This document shows, piece after piece, positions 33,321-45,627 of a stretch of 64,000 nt of DNA. The notes under the pieces are model-generated. The model was not told where the DNA came from, made no database searches, and saw nothing but the letters and a program-made list of their open reading frames with translations. Source of the DNA: Elysia crispata (taxonomy: Eukaryota; Mollusca; Gastropoda; Plakobranchidae); NCBI GenBank assembly GCA_033675545.1, contig JAWDGP010005843.1, positions 1-64,000 of the forward strand, given 5' to 3'. The position numbers and the translations under genes are program-made. Position 1 is the first letter of the stretch. Every line of letters starts with the position of its first letter.

Positions 33321-33765
33321 ATAGAAAAAATGCTCTTTGGACTATCCAATTTTGCTTAAATTTAGGGTGAGGGAATGTAGACAGAGAGAGAGAGAATGCT
33401 CTTGTTTAGGCCGCTAGCAGTAACCGATTTTAAAAAGTTTTGTAAAAAATTGTTTGTCCAGTTCTTATCTCTTGTATTATCATTCTATTTATACTTCAGT
33501 CCTAGCTTCTGTTTCCAACAGCTGTATGGTTGGTTTTATCAGTGCTTTTTTAAAGTTTAGCAAAAACTGATGTCGTTTTTAAAATTGGCTTCATCGTGCT
33601 TTGTCCCTGATTTTGCTCCAATTTCCCTCATTTTGTTGGGTGGTTTCCTTGAAAGGTATAGGTTGGGGTAGGCACCTCTGCATCTATTTTTATATTTTTT
33701 ACTTAATTCAAGATCAAGTCGCCACTCTTATGATTATCAGTTTTGCATCGTCATCTCTGACATCA

Positions 33766-34150
33766 ACATCATCAATGTCTTATTCTTTTACCTTTTCTTT
33801 ATCATGATCATGAAATTTCTTCCTCTTCCTTTTCTTTATCATGATCATGAAATTTACATGAATTATATTAAATCTCTCCAATAGTGTCACAAAAAAAAAG
33901 TCTTTCTCCAGGACTATAACTCCATTATTTTTCTTGATAGAAACCTTACTTTAGCATTATCTGCCCACAAAGTATTTACCATACTTCAGCTAGCCAGCAC
34001 CGAAAATTTTCTACAAATTGCAATAATTTATCAAGCCAAGGTGTATTATAATTTATCAAGCTAAGGTGTAAAGGCTGTACAAGCCGTGATTTGCTGTACA
34101 GACAGAATTAAAACATTACAGAATAATTTACTTATCTGCTCAGCATAACC
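33766..34150. repeat. ~330-bp dispersed repeat, copy 1 (copy 2 at 36390-36725)
   Basis: It shares long stretches with 36390-36725 in direct orientation, such as GAAATTTACATGAATTATAT, CTCTCCAATAGTGTCAC and CATACTTCAGCTAGCCA. A short internal duplication of TATCATGATCATGAAATTT and a duplicated AATTTATCAAGC(C/T)AAGGTGTA lie in this copy only. Confidence 0.88.
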
Positions 34151-34860
34151 ATCTTATTAGTATTGGAAAGCCACTGCTAATAAAACACATGAAGAAACAT
34201 TTTCATTTTCTGTGATCATAAAGCGCTAAATCACAAAAACTTATAATTTTTTTTTCTAGTTTGGTTTGTTTCTGGGTCTGCACCCCTTGTTAATGATCAT
34301 AGTGTGCTATGCAGATAATATAGGTGACCATTTATAACCTGTATGTGCAGTTTTGTTTTGTTTTTTTCGCTCTTTTCTGGGACACTGACATCACTATGAT
34401 ATTTCCATTTTGACAGTTGTGAAGATGGTTTGTGAAGGCTGTATTAATCACACTTGAGCTTGTGCTCCACTTCCCTCAATTAAATGAGCTGGGCTGACAA
34501 TTATCTTGAATTCTTTTTAATCTTGAATCCAACTATAACCTTTGCACTCACCGCATTATATGTACTGCAAAAGTTTGCTCAGAACACTAAATCTGGTATT
34601 TTGTAGAGCATTTTCCTTCAGATCTGAAGGGAATTTCCCCACAGTAACGCTACTGTAGTGGATGGGTTTGGGGTCTTATCTTCTATGCTATGCCCTGTCT
34701 GAAGGTGATCAATTGGTTGGGGGGAACAGACAAAAAACTTTCCAATTGTAAAAGCTTTACCATTCAATCAATCTATCAGTCATTATATTAACCAAATGAA
34801 ACATCACTCTGTCAAGGATGTCACTGTATCATTGTATCCTTACTCATTTGATCTTCTTAG

Positions 34861-37478
34861 TCATGGAGGTGAAACTTAATGGAGAGAAGTATGTGTGGTT
34901 CATCATTGGTTGGTACCCGCACAACTGGCACAAGATCAGGGACAATTGCCACATATGCACTGTGCAGCAGCTCGAGGAGGCCCTTGAGGGACACTTGACA
35001 ACAGAGTCTATCATATTGCACTAGGAGCCAAGCATGGCAAAAGTTGGCATGGTATGTAGAGTGGAGAAAGTGGGATTTGGGAAGATTGATTTTAGGCATT
35101 GTGTCTACTGTCGGATAATCTTTAGATATATATAATCTCAGAGGTCAGATCTGAAGGTCCTTCCAGTCCCTTAAGTTTTCCAAGTATTTTAGGAACAGAT
35201 TTAGGCATGCTTAATGACAGACGAGACTGCTCAACAGCATAGAAGCATGCAAGTTGGCATGCTAGGCTGAAAGTTGAGGATAAGTATTGAAACCATTAAA
35301 CTGCATTACGATAAATAGTTGTTTTTGCTTAGCAAAGACAAGGGGCATAATTTTTCCATCCCATTTGAATAACAGAAGATAAAGGCTCTTTACTGCTATT
35401 GTGTCACATTATTCTTGCCTGGTTTTGTGTCATAAAACACACTTTTCATAAATTACCATCACAGCTGTTATTTTTAATTATCTTTGATAATCCTAAAAAA
35501 ATAGATAATTCAGCTATATACCAGAATATTTCCTTCCTCCTCCTCTTCTCCTCTCTATGTAAACCCTCCCTATTTCCACCCATACTTTTCTCTTTCAGAC
35601 TGCCCAGCAGTTCACTGAGCAACTGGATAGGATGCTCAACACGCCTGACACGAGTCTCATCACATCACAGGGTAACCCACAAATTAAGGAAAAACAGACA
35701 GATACACAGATACACAAACAGGCCCTTCGGGATGTCGCGGGTATTTTTGTAACTTTCTGGAGCTGCCATAACTGTTTTGGTCAATGAGGATGGAAACTTT
35801 ACTTATCCTGTGTTATAAACAATAGTGTTCTAGTGGAATATTGTGTTGAAAAGTGTCGTAAAATATTATTTTCAGCATCATAATTATTGTACATCTTTAA
35901 AAACTTAGCAAACATTTTTTTTAAAGTATTACTCTTTGCAAGGTTAATCTGCATTAGAAATAGGATCTAATCTAGAAGTATATATATATATATATAATCA
36001 TGGATGCACGATGTAATGCAAACTTTTTTCATTTTTTTTCTTCTGTTCTGAAAATTTTTTGAGGTACTGAATTTCTTGAAGTAAATGTATTATTTTTCTG
36101 CTTATTCTTTAAAAGTTAGAAAAGGTTTGGAGTAAAAAAATAAATGTATAAATAAACATGATTCAATTGGCAGAATATTCTGTGCTTGAAAAAACATTAG
36201 GGTTTTTCTTCCCTTTATTTAATCATATTCTACTACCAATGGCTTTAAAATTTCAATATATGTAGATATATATAAAAAAATTAGGTGATTGATCTGACAA
36301 AAGCTATATGTAGATTTACGATATCGTGCCTCTGATGCATCGGATAGACTAGGCCTTGATTCCACTGGTTTTGCTAAATAATTACAGCATCAACCTCATC
36401 AATGTCTTCTTCCTCTTCCTTTTCTTTATCACGATCGTGAAATTTACATGAATTATATTGAATCTCTCCAATAGTGTCACCAAAAAAAGTCTGTCTCTAG
36501 GATTGTAACTCCTTTTTTTTTTCTTGATAGAAATCTTACTTTAGCATTATGTGCCCACAAAATATTTACCATACTTCAGCTAGCCAATACCTAAAATTTG
36601 CTACAAATTGCAATAACTTTTCAAACCAAGGTGTAAAGGCTATACAAACAGTGATGTGCTGTACATAGACAGAATTAAAACATTATAGAATTCTTTACTT
36701 AGTGGTTCAATATAACCATTTTATTTGTCAATGCTCAACACACTTTAGAAGTTTTATCTTGAAAGTATTAATTCAATACTATAGCCTAAAGTATTTTGCA
36801 CACAAAATTAGAATTGAAGCACAGGGTTGAGGACAGAGGATCTCTTTTTAAAAAAAAGGGTTCATTTTACACACAAATAAGATTAAAAAATAATTCAAAT
36901 TTCATCATCAGAATTTTTGTATACATGTTTCCAAGTGGTGTAACAGAGCGATGTTATTTATGACATTTACACTCAAATCTCACAAATATTATTTCTTACA
37001 GTGCTGGAATTAAAAAGTTTTTAGGACTTTAAAGGAATTAAAATTGAAATCGTCCATAACTTAACTATGTTCATCTAAACAACAAATCTGCTGCGGGGTG
37101 ATTCTAACGCAAGCAATCATGATTATTTTGTATTAGACATTTCATTAGGTACTTTTGACCATAGCTCAATGTTTATAACTCAAGGAACAATATCACAGTT
37201 CCTGACTAAAAATAGGAAAAGATACTGACGAAAGGAACTTTACATAATTTTTACTGTTTTGTAGACTTTAAAGAAAAGATAAAATTACAATAATGACACC
37301 TATTTGTTTTTCTACTAAACCAGATTGGAGGAAGAGGGATGAAGCTTGAAGAGTTTGAAAAGATAACGATGCCATTTATTAGGCTATGAATTCTACAAAA
37401 CTGCTGGGAATATGCATAATGAGGCTTTCATAGCTAAAGGAGACAACATCGCATGGACTCAGGTGGAACAATTCACTG
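34861..37478 (+). pseudogene. GABA-B receptor subunit 1-like ligand-binding segment, intron-containing pseudogene
   Basis: Three exon remnants occur in the order of the family. Exon 1 (34861-35051) reads EKYVWFIIGWYPHNWHKI and then LEEALEGHLTTESIILH, close to the IGWYxDNW...EGHITTE stretch of GABBR1. A TAG then interrupts before EPSMAKVGM and a GTATGT donor. Exon 2 (35599-35671) starts after CTCTTTCAG and reads TAQQFTEQLDRMLNT, in phase with exon 1. Exon 3 (37324-37478) reads GGRGMKLEEFE, then in another frame NDAIY and AMNST, then GDNIAWTQVEQFTG before GTAAGT. The exon that should carry the AYDAIWALALAL block is missing between 2 and 3, and the Venus-flytrap, transmembrane and tail parts are absent. 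Splice sites are kept, so this is a duplicated copy and not a processed one. GABBR1 proteins are class C GPCR subunits that bind GABA. Confidence 0.75.
36390..36725. repeat. ~330-bp dispersed repeat, copy 2
   Basis: This is the direct partner of 33766-34150. It lies in what would be the second intron of the GABA-B receptor-like pseudogene. I estimate 85% or better identity outside the small gaps. Confidence 0.88.
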
Positions 37479-38149
37479 GTAAGTCCAGTTGTTCTGTTTG
37501 TTTTTGTTTTTTTTTTTGCAGTGGTTTGGTTTTTGTATACTCAGTGCTAGCATGTGAAACAGGAAAAACACATGGTCAACATAAAAGTAAAGCAAAGAGA
37601 TAAGATGGTTGAAAATTTGAAAGTATTTATGTCTATGTAAAGTATGTAGATCTTATACCTTATTTCTATGTCTTGATATATTTGCATATTTCATTTTTTT
37701 AGACTTTGTATCATCTTTGACTTTTCATTTGAATAGATCATTGACCGTACTGGTACAATCAGTTTTACTTATTGGTTTAGAAAAAAACTTCCCAGTCAAA
37801 TGATCCGTGCTGCGCTGATCAAAATACCTTCGAATGGACGGACTCTATCAACATCTTCTGTTTTCATAATCCCAGACTCTGTCATCAACTTTCATCTGTA
37901 ATTGGTTCACTGCGTCCAAGTGTTGTGTTTGGCTACAAGGGTGCCCTGCTCATCTTTTCATTTTCCTTGCCTATAGGACCCAGAGAGTGAGGCTTAAAAA
38001 GGTAAATGACTCCAGATATGTTGGTGTGAGCATCTACAATGTTCCAACAATGGAGGGGACAAATGCTCAGTCTTTTTTTCTAGTTGTCTTTTACTTAAAA
38101 ACATAAGTAAGCATCAAATTCAGACCAAATTGTCAATTTATGTTGAATC

Positions 38150-39022
38150 ACTTGATGTTGAAGTACCCAAGTATTTGAATTGATCCCTTTGCTTGAGTTT
38201 ATTCCCTTTAATAAAGATATTGATGTGTGGATGCACATTGCTGTGATTGACCATTACTTCTATCCTTTTGCTGTTCATTTCAAACCCTTTTTTTCTGCTT
38301 TCTTCTGCGAAGACGTCTAATTAATACAGTGTCAGCAACATATCTCTAGTGGTGTATGTTGTGCCTTCTAGATCCTACTTTAATTCCTGTATGTCCTTCT
38401 AGGTTTTGCATGATATTTTCACTGTAGGGAGAGAGAAGGTCTGGGGAAAGCACACAGCCTTGTGGGACAGAACGCTTTGTTTTTTTTTAAATGAGCTGAT
38501 TTCCCCATCAACTTGCAATGCTGCTGTCTGTTCCCAGTACATGTTTTTTTATTACTTGTAGGTCTATTCCATTTATCTTCAACTGTGTTAGTTGCGTAAT
38601 TATCTCATCATGTCGTGCTTTGTCAAATACCCCTGTGTAGTCAATGAAGCACAGATATACCTCTTTTTGTACTTCCAGAGCTCTTTCAATCATAGTTCAA
38701 GCGTGTGGATTGCATTTGCTGTACCTTTTCCCTCCAGCCTGTTCCTCTGCTATTTCTGGTTTGATTTTGTTTCCAACTCACATCATGATGATTCTTAGAA
38801 GTATGTTGGTGATGTGATTCATAACTCATATTCATTATATGCAATTCACACTCTGTTGTCCCTGGTTTCTTTTGACAGTGCTATAAATATGAATTTGGAA
38901 ATGTCTGGCGCAATCTGTGTCATAGATTTTGTTGAGTATTGTTGGGATCGTATCAATTCCTTAGTCTTCAGGTGCCTCTAAAAGTTCCACTGATGTACTG
39001 CCTGGGCCTGTTGATTTGCCAT
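38150..39022 (-). mobile_element. LINE reverse-transcriptase fragment, same family as 5085-5925
   Basis: Reading on minus from 39022: GKSTGPGSTSVELLEAPED, then IDTIPTILNKIYDT, then IERALEVQKEVYLCFIDYT (RT motif with FIDYT), a RHDEIITQLTQLKI block, and further on a degraded GCVLxPDLxSxYSE block and a YLGT end near 38165. These are successive RT blocks of an animal LINE, overlapping the region present at 5085-5425 but extending further toward the 5' end. Several stops and frame changes are present and both ends are truncated. It abuts a Helitron helicase fragment at about 39030. Confidence 0.85.
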
Positions 39023-39029
39023 ATTTCAT

Positions 39030-39345
39030 AGGCTGTCTTTTGAGCCAACATGACTCATGGCAACATAGAGTTGCCCATGTGAAAAGAAATCCTATTTCAA
39101 ATAAATGTCTACATGTGATAGAGTTTCCCCCTGAGCTTTATTAGCAGTGATTGCAAAGGCAGGTCGAACAGGAAATTGCTTTCTTTTCATGTGAAAGGGA
39201 AAAAAGTTGTCTGAGGGGATTATTGGGATTCTGGGAATGAATATTCGCTTTCCAGCATGGGTCCACAGGCTATTGTCGCACCAATGATGTGGTCATGTAG
39301 ATGTTCAATGACATATCGTGTTTTTTTAGATATCATCTCAGGAGG
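39030..39345 (-). mobile_element. Helitron helicase (PIF1-like) C-terminal fragment
   Basis: On minus, one frame reads FPVRPAFAITANKAQGETLS and then HGQLYVAMSHVGS. These match the PIF1-type helicase end of Helitron Rep/Hel proteins, whose C-terminal motifs are FPVRLAFAMTINKSQGQT and GQLYVALSRV. Upstream (near 39290-39250) lie residues resembling the preceding ATIxxG segment, followed by PESQ and a stop. The Rep domain and the rest of the helicase are absent here. This is a plain DNA rolling-circle transposon remnant, broken by a few stops and joined directly to LINE sequence. Confidence 0.8.
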
Positions 39346-39469
39346 AGAGAATTTTATAGCAGCTTAAGTCGCGGTTAAAACCTCTTTCAGGCAAAGCTAT
39401 TAAAATTAAAGATAAAAGATTTTAGGCATGAACTTATCTTTCATTTGATACAACAAATAGAAATACAAG

Positions 39470-40680
39470 AGAGCTATCAGAAGAAAAAGGATATATAGAG
39501 AGATCATCAAGTAGGAGGACAAAGTAAGAAAAAGAATGACGAGAGGCTATACATCTGACCAAAGCAGTGGATAACTTCTTGAAGCCATCGGATAAAGAAA
39601 AAAGAAGAAGAAAAAAAAGAAGGAAAAAATGGGATGGAGACCATTACGTAGGGGGAAAAGGAAGCAAATTTGAGGAAGAAAAGAGTATAAAACTAGATGT
39701 CACTGTTTGAGAAAAACCAGAGTTGGGGTAATAGGAGGGATAAAGACAACCAAACAGAAAGAAAAAGGAAGAAAGGCATTGGTAACTAAAATATAAAGGA
39801 ATGGAAGAAAACTATGAAAAGTCATCGAAAAGAAGAAAAAGGAAGAAAGACTGGAGACCATTGATTTGAGACCGATTAAAGAAAATCAGGGTAAAACCAG
39901 TGGATAGAGGAAAATGGAAGAGAGGGCAAAAGGACCACTGGATAGGAGAAAAAATAATAAAACATGAGATTTATTTCATATCACAGGATAGAGAAAAAAA
40001 GAGGGAGGAAATTGGAGGCCACACATTCTAGGAAAACAGAGAACTAATTAAAAGACAAAGGAAGAAATTTAGATCACTGGATTGGAGGAAAAAAAGAAAG
40101 GGATTGATACTATCATGGGGAGACAGAAGAAGAAAAAGAAAAACCGGGTGCTATCGGATAGTGGAAAAGGAATCGAACGGTCTGAGTAAAGCGGGTTAGA
40201 GGAAAAGAAAGAGATGTGTCCGAGGAAAGCAGGAAGGAGGAAAAGAAACAAAAAGTCGAGGAAAATGGATTAGAGGAAAATAAAGAAGTGTCGGAGGAAA
40301 GAGGGTTAGAGGAGAAGGAAGAGAAGAGTGCAGGAAAGCTGGTAGGATGAAAAAAGAAATTGGTCGGAGGGAAGTGGATAGGAGGAAAAGAAAGAGAAGG
40401 GTTAGAGGTAAGTGGGTAAAAGGAAAAGGAAGAGAAGGGTCAAAGTGGGTAGGAGAAAAAGGAAGAGAACTTTCGGAGAAAAGTGGGTAGGAGGAAAAGG
40501 AAGAGAAGGGTAGGAAGAAAGCGAGTAGGAAGAAAAGAAAAAAGTCAGACGAATGCTGGTAGGAGGAAAAGGAGAAGTTAAGAGGTCAAAGTTAGCTGGT
40601 AGGAGGAAAAAAAGAGAAAGTCTGAGAGAAACAGAAATGGACAAAAATAAAGAGAGAAACTGAGAGCAGAAGGGTGGTTG
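39470..40680. repeat. Purine-rich degenerate minisatellite (>1.1 kb)
   Basis: The plus strand is almost all A and G, with short phrases such as GGTAGGAGGAAAAGGAAGAG recurring at irregular 25-50-bp spacing. Pyrimidine-rich frames on minus (Phe/Leu/Ser/Pro) are artefacts. The strand asymmetry is far stronger than in flanking DNA. Confidence 0.85.
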
Positions 40681-40789
40681 TTGGTTTCTGATCCTGCACC
40701 CCCTTCAAGCTCAATTTGTATATTTGACGAAGCAAAAGAATATCATGCAAGAGTCAACAAATCTCAGCCTGGCGAAAATAATGTTAATG

Positions 40790-41750
40790 GGTCCTAGTTT
40801 TGGATTAACAAATGATACAAACGTTTTTTGCCTCGTCTTTTTCTATTTTTAGATTAAAAATAGATCAAACTTTGATGCATCAACACTTAGCCTCTCTAAC
40901 ATAACCGTTGCAGTCAATCAGTTAGGTGCCCTGCTCTATAGAGGAGGCCATCATGACCTTTATTACTTAAATATATTAAAATTTCAGTTATTTTTGTTTT
41001 AAATATTTCACTATATAAGCCCCTAGTTTTAAATGTTACAAAACTTAAAACCATGTCTTTATTTAGCTAAGGTTTCGTCCCCCCCCCCCCCCTATTAATC
41101 TTTCTTTTTTGTGATTCCTTTTCAGAAGTAAACCGTAGGACCTTGTTTGAATCCTCAAAGCTTTTTTATCATCCAGTTTCTATTTCTCTTCATAACGCTT
41201 TTAAAGAGAACACGGAAAATATGTTGACTGGAGTAAAAACCTAATTAAATAATTATGTGGAAAAAAATCTTATGTGAATTATCAATTGTACTTTATTGTA
41301 ATGCAATGTAAGCTGAAAGTCAAACAGATTAAAGTTCATTTAACAGGCAATGCCCGTATATGTATTATCTCTTTTAATGAAAATGTCATATTCGTTTATG
41401 TTATATACATAAGTTTCATTGACGTTATTTTTAAAAGACTGTATTATGTGTTTTTTTTAGGAAACAATGTGTATTAAAAATGATTTCTTTTTATAATTTG
41501 GATTTCTCTGAATAAACTCAGACACTCTTTTTTTATCTGTCTTTGTTATTTTTGATCATGTTCCTGTTTTTAATACCTCCCACATTTAATACATTGAGAG
41601 TTTAAACCCAAAGGTTTTCGTATGTGTTTATGGTATTCATCAAGTGATTTCAATCATGGCAATTTGCACATACTTTAAGATCCGTCATTTTTATACAAAA
41701 GAAAAACTGAACTCCATTTAAAGTAATAGAAACATAAACCATTATAATTC
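40790..41750. repeat. Right arm of the inverted pair with 2691-4060
   Basis: In reverse complement it carries the blocks of the left arm: CATGACGGATC near 41690, the block at 41280-41440, the AAGATTAATA block near 41095, the AATATTTAAAAC block at 40970-41044 and the GACGAGGCAA block near 40840. A ~60-bp scrap of LINE 3' end (AAGGTCATGATGG and GAGCAGGGCACCTAACT on minus) sits at 40905-40965 inside it. A poly-C run lies near 41078-41091. Confidence 0.8.
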
Positions 41751-42930
41751 CAATAAGCTAATTATAGAGATTACCAAAATAAAATTAACCGGCGGCCATA
41801 TTGGAATTATGCTAATTGTAGAGGTTCACAAAATAGATTTAACCGGCGGCCATATTAGAATTATGCTAATTATAGAGATTGCCAAATTGAAATTAGCCGC
41901 CGGCCATATTGGAATTATGCTAATTATAAAGATTCCCAAAATGGAATTAACCGGCGGCCGAATTGGAAATATCCTAATTAGATTACGAAAACAGAATTAA
42001 ATGGCGGCCATATTGGAAGTATGCTAAATATAGAGTTTGTCAAAATGGAATTAACCGGCGGCCATATTGGAAGTATGCTAATTGTAGAGGTTCACAAAAT
42101 AGATTTAACCGGCGGCCATATTAGAATTATGCTAATTATAGAGATTGCCAAATTGAAATTAGCCGCCGGCCATATTGGAATTATGCTAATTATAAAGATT
42201 CCCAAAATGGAATTAACCGGCGGCCGAATTGGAAATATCCTAATTATAAAGATTACGAAAATAGAATTAACCGGCGGCCATATTGGAAGTATGCTAAATA
42301 TAGAGTTTGTCAAAATGGAATTAACTGGCGGCCATATTGGCAGTATGCTAAATATAAAGTTTGTCAAAATGGAATATACCGGCGGCCATATTGGAAGTAT
42401 GCTAATTATAGAGTTGTCAAAATGGAATTAAACGGCGGCCATATTGGAAATATGCTAATTATAGAGATTGTCAAAATGGAATTAACTGGCAGCCTATTGG
42501 AATTATGCTAATTATATAGTTTGCCAATATGGAATTAACCGGCGGCCATATTGGAAATATGCTAATTATAGAGATTGTCAAAATGGAATTAAATGGCGGC
42601 CATATTGGAATTATGCTAATTAAAGAACTTTCCAAAATAGAAGTAACCGGCCATATTGGCAATATGCTAATTATAGAGATTCCCAAAAAAGAATTAATGA
42701 TAGAGATTCCCAAAAAAGAATTAAATGGCGGCCATATTGGAAGTATGTTAATTATAGAGATTCCCAAAATATAATTAACCGACGGCCATATTGGAATTAT
42801 GCTAATTATAGAGTTTGCAAAATTGGAATTAAACGGCGGCCATATTGGAATTATGCTAATTCTATAGATTCCCAAAATAGAATTAACCGGCGGCCATACT
42901 AGAAATATAATTATAGAGATTCATAAAGAT
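41751..42930. repeat. 54/55-bp tandem array, right copy, inverted and diverged
   Basis: About 21 units of ~54 bp carry GGCGGCCATATTGGAATTATG, the reverse complement of the core of the 1-2690 array. Units differ by 5-20%, so this array is older or less homogenised than the left one. A higher-order duplication is visible: five successive units at 41795-42010 recur at 42075-42290. The repeated TGGHIG-type frames are artefacts. Confidence 0.95.
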
Positions 42931-43334
42931 ACATGTAAGTAAATGGAGCAGGGTGTCCAGCAATATCTCAACCTAAAATTTCCGACCTTCTCCAAACATT
43001 TCCTACCTAGGATTTTGAAAGAAAATCCAAAGTCGGTTTCCACTGCATGAGGTAAATTGACAGAGAATTTTCAGGGGCATGTTTAATAATAGAAATAATG
43101 ATGTTAACAGAGCACCTATGCAATTTGACGTTTTTAAAGCGGGCAATAAATATAAGTTACCACACCTGCCAACCTCAAATCAGGCTTAGAGTAATGCCAA
43201 CCTCCCCTCAGAATAATTTTTGACACCACCCCCCTCCCTTGCCTCTGAAATAAAACAAAATGTGACTTTACACAGAGCCAGGATTGTGAAGCTTTTATTT
43301 TTCTTAATGATTTAGTTAATTTTTTTTTGTGTGT

Positions 43335-43650
43335 GTGCTCAGACTAAGATATTGAATAGCCTGTAGCTCTTCTACAGCTGTGTTCCCCAAATGTTATTGC
43401 TTTCTGCATCTTACTGGCCCAACTGAGGCACCATAAACAAAAGGTTTAATCATCAGAGTATACATAAAGGGCTATATTCTAGCTTACATATTGAGAACTG
43501 CTCTCTTTATATTTGTCTATTCTCCACTCCATAGCTAATAATTATAAACCTAGATCTAAATGTTAGATAGTTATAATTTGTCCTTTTTTATTTTTATACG
43601 ACCAGGTGGAGCCTAGTGAGAAGTTATAGACCCAATTGATATTGATCATA
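43335..43650. repeat. Dispersed repeat partner of 33016-33320
   Basis: It contains block B in reverse complement (43335-43500), then block A in direct orientation (43550-43650). The remaining sequence from 42930 to 43330 and from 43650 to 44840 shows no gene. An AGATCT cluster lies at 43986-44010 and short AATCTTTTGAATACG repeats lie near 44465-44600. Confidence 0.7.
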
Positions 43651-44845
43651 TTCAGCTCTAATGCCCCGAATATGATATCTGTTTCATCTGAGGGTAATAC
43701 AGCTTTTCCTTATGATACAACCTTTCAACCAGATTCATCTGCCTAAAATATTACATCCGAATACCCTTCAAATTTATATAATTCTTATCACAGTCTATTT
43801 TTTTCCTTTTCAAAATTTTCTACACATAATAGGGCCTAATAAAGCACTAACACTATAAAGGAACTTATAATAGTCTATAGGCCTAGTCAGATTATTTTAA
43901 CTTCTCAAGGATTCTATTTAAAGATTGATCATGAAGTACTGAAGCAAAACTTTCCAAATCTTATTTGTTATTATGATCCAGATAGAGATCTAGAATCTAG
44001 ATCTAGATCAGAAAGGATATATATAGTATTAATGTGTTCTGAATCTCGATCTTGTAGATAAGAAAAGAGTATTGTATATATCTCTAGTATGAAACGGTTA
44101 CACAACAAAGAAAGCATGACCATGTTCTAGTGAACACTACTTAGCCTACTTTTCCCCGATAGATCCAATTATGGAAATGACAATAATAAATCAGTTAAAA
44201 ACTTCTTAAATTTTGATGAAAATTTAAAACAAAATCAAAGTATAGGACAAAAAAAAGAAACTCAAAAGCTTAGGCTATATTAAAACAAAGACAAAAAGAG
44301 CTAACAATCATAGAAATAATGTGAGGTTCTTTTTCAGCGGAAGTGAAAGGAAACCGGTACAATTAAATAAAATCCACGGTGAAATGAGCCATCTTCCGGG
44401 TCAAATGAAAAGACTTCCGCTAAAATAAACAATAACACTAGGATTTTTTAAGGTTGTCGTTAGACAAATCTTTTGAATACGAAAAAAAATCTTTTGTTTA
44501 CGATGTCGTTAAATATTCTTTTGAATACGTCGTAGATAACGATGTCGTTATAAAGACAGGTCGCTAATTTTAGGTGTGCGTTAGCTCCAAAATCTTTTGA
44601 ATACGGCCTTATATTATCAAATAATCTGAAACATTAAGTAAACTTTCGTTGTCAGGTTTTGTGTAGCATATTATTGACTGAAACATCCTCTTAACCCTAT
44701 CACTACAAGGCTTTAAAACTGTATTTGCCCATAAGTTGACTCTTTATGACCCTTATATTAAGTTATAATTGTGTTGGCATTTGCAGCATTATGCTCATAA
44801 GTCGAAATTTTTAATTGCTGATTAACTCTAGATAATAGCAGTACC

Positions 44846-44847
<2 letters not shown>

Positions 44848-44938
<91 letters not shown>
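44848..44938. repeat. Compound (AT)n-(AG)n microsatellite
   Basis: About 26 AT units run into about 19 AG units. Confidence 0.96.
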
Positions 44939-44942
<4 letters not shown>

Positions 44943-45627
44943 ACTGTAAAGTCATATGAGGTGCGAAGGTAAAAAGCAAAATCAGTGTTTCGTGAGGTTA
45001 TTGTTAACTTTGGAAAATGCAAAAAAATACGTTCTACATTCAATTTTTAAGATTGTCTTTTTCTAACTTGAAAACTTTTATTAGGGTCAATTCACACACA
45101 CACGCGCGCACAATCTCAATTATTGTATTTCTTTATTCATTGTAATCCTTTGCAGCATCAAAGTACAGGGAGCCATATAGAGCAATGAACAAGAAAGATA
45201 ATTACATTGAAACCCTTTGCAAATTGTAGGTAACAATAGGTCACACAAGACGGAAAATTTTCAGGGATTAGGCCTATTTACAAAGGAATTATATTGAAAA
45301 TATATGTTAAAAACCTCCTTCGCCCAAGTTTCACCCTTTACTTTTCATCTCTTTAAGTTGCAATTTCATCAAACTGAAAACCACTTGCGATGTATGTCAT
45401 CAGTTTCTGCCACATGAAGGAATTCGCACATTATGTATTATTTCATGTAACATTAAGAAGTATACAGCACGAATAATTTCTTTGGTTTCTAAAAATTTTT
45501 CAAACTTAACAAATTCGTCTTGGCGACTGCCTCAATTCAGTCAAGGGCGTGGAGTTTATTACCTCCATTGCAAAGAGCTAAATCTATAGATCTATTTCCT
45601 CTTAGGCTTGTAATCTGAGTTGTAAAC

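Noticed and set aside
41751-42930. CArG (SRF) or YY1 binding sites in every array unit
   Set aside because: CCATATTGG has only five A/T bases between CC and GG, and ATGGCCGCC departs from the YY1 core. The match is partial and follows from the repeat unit.
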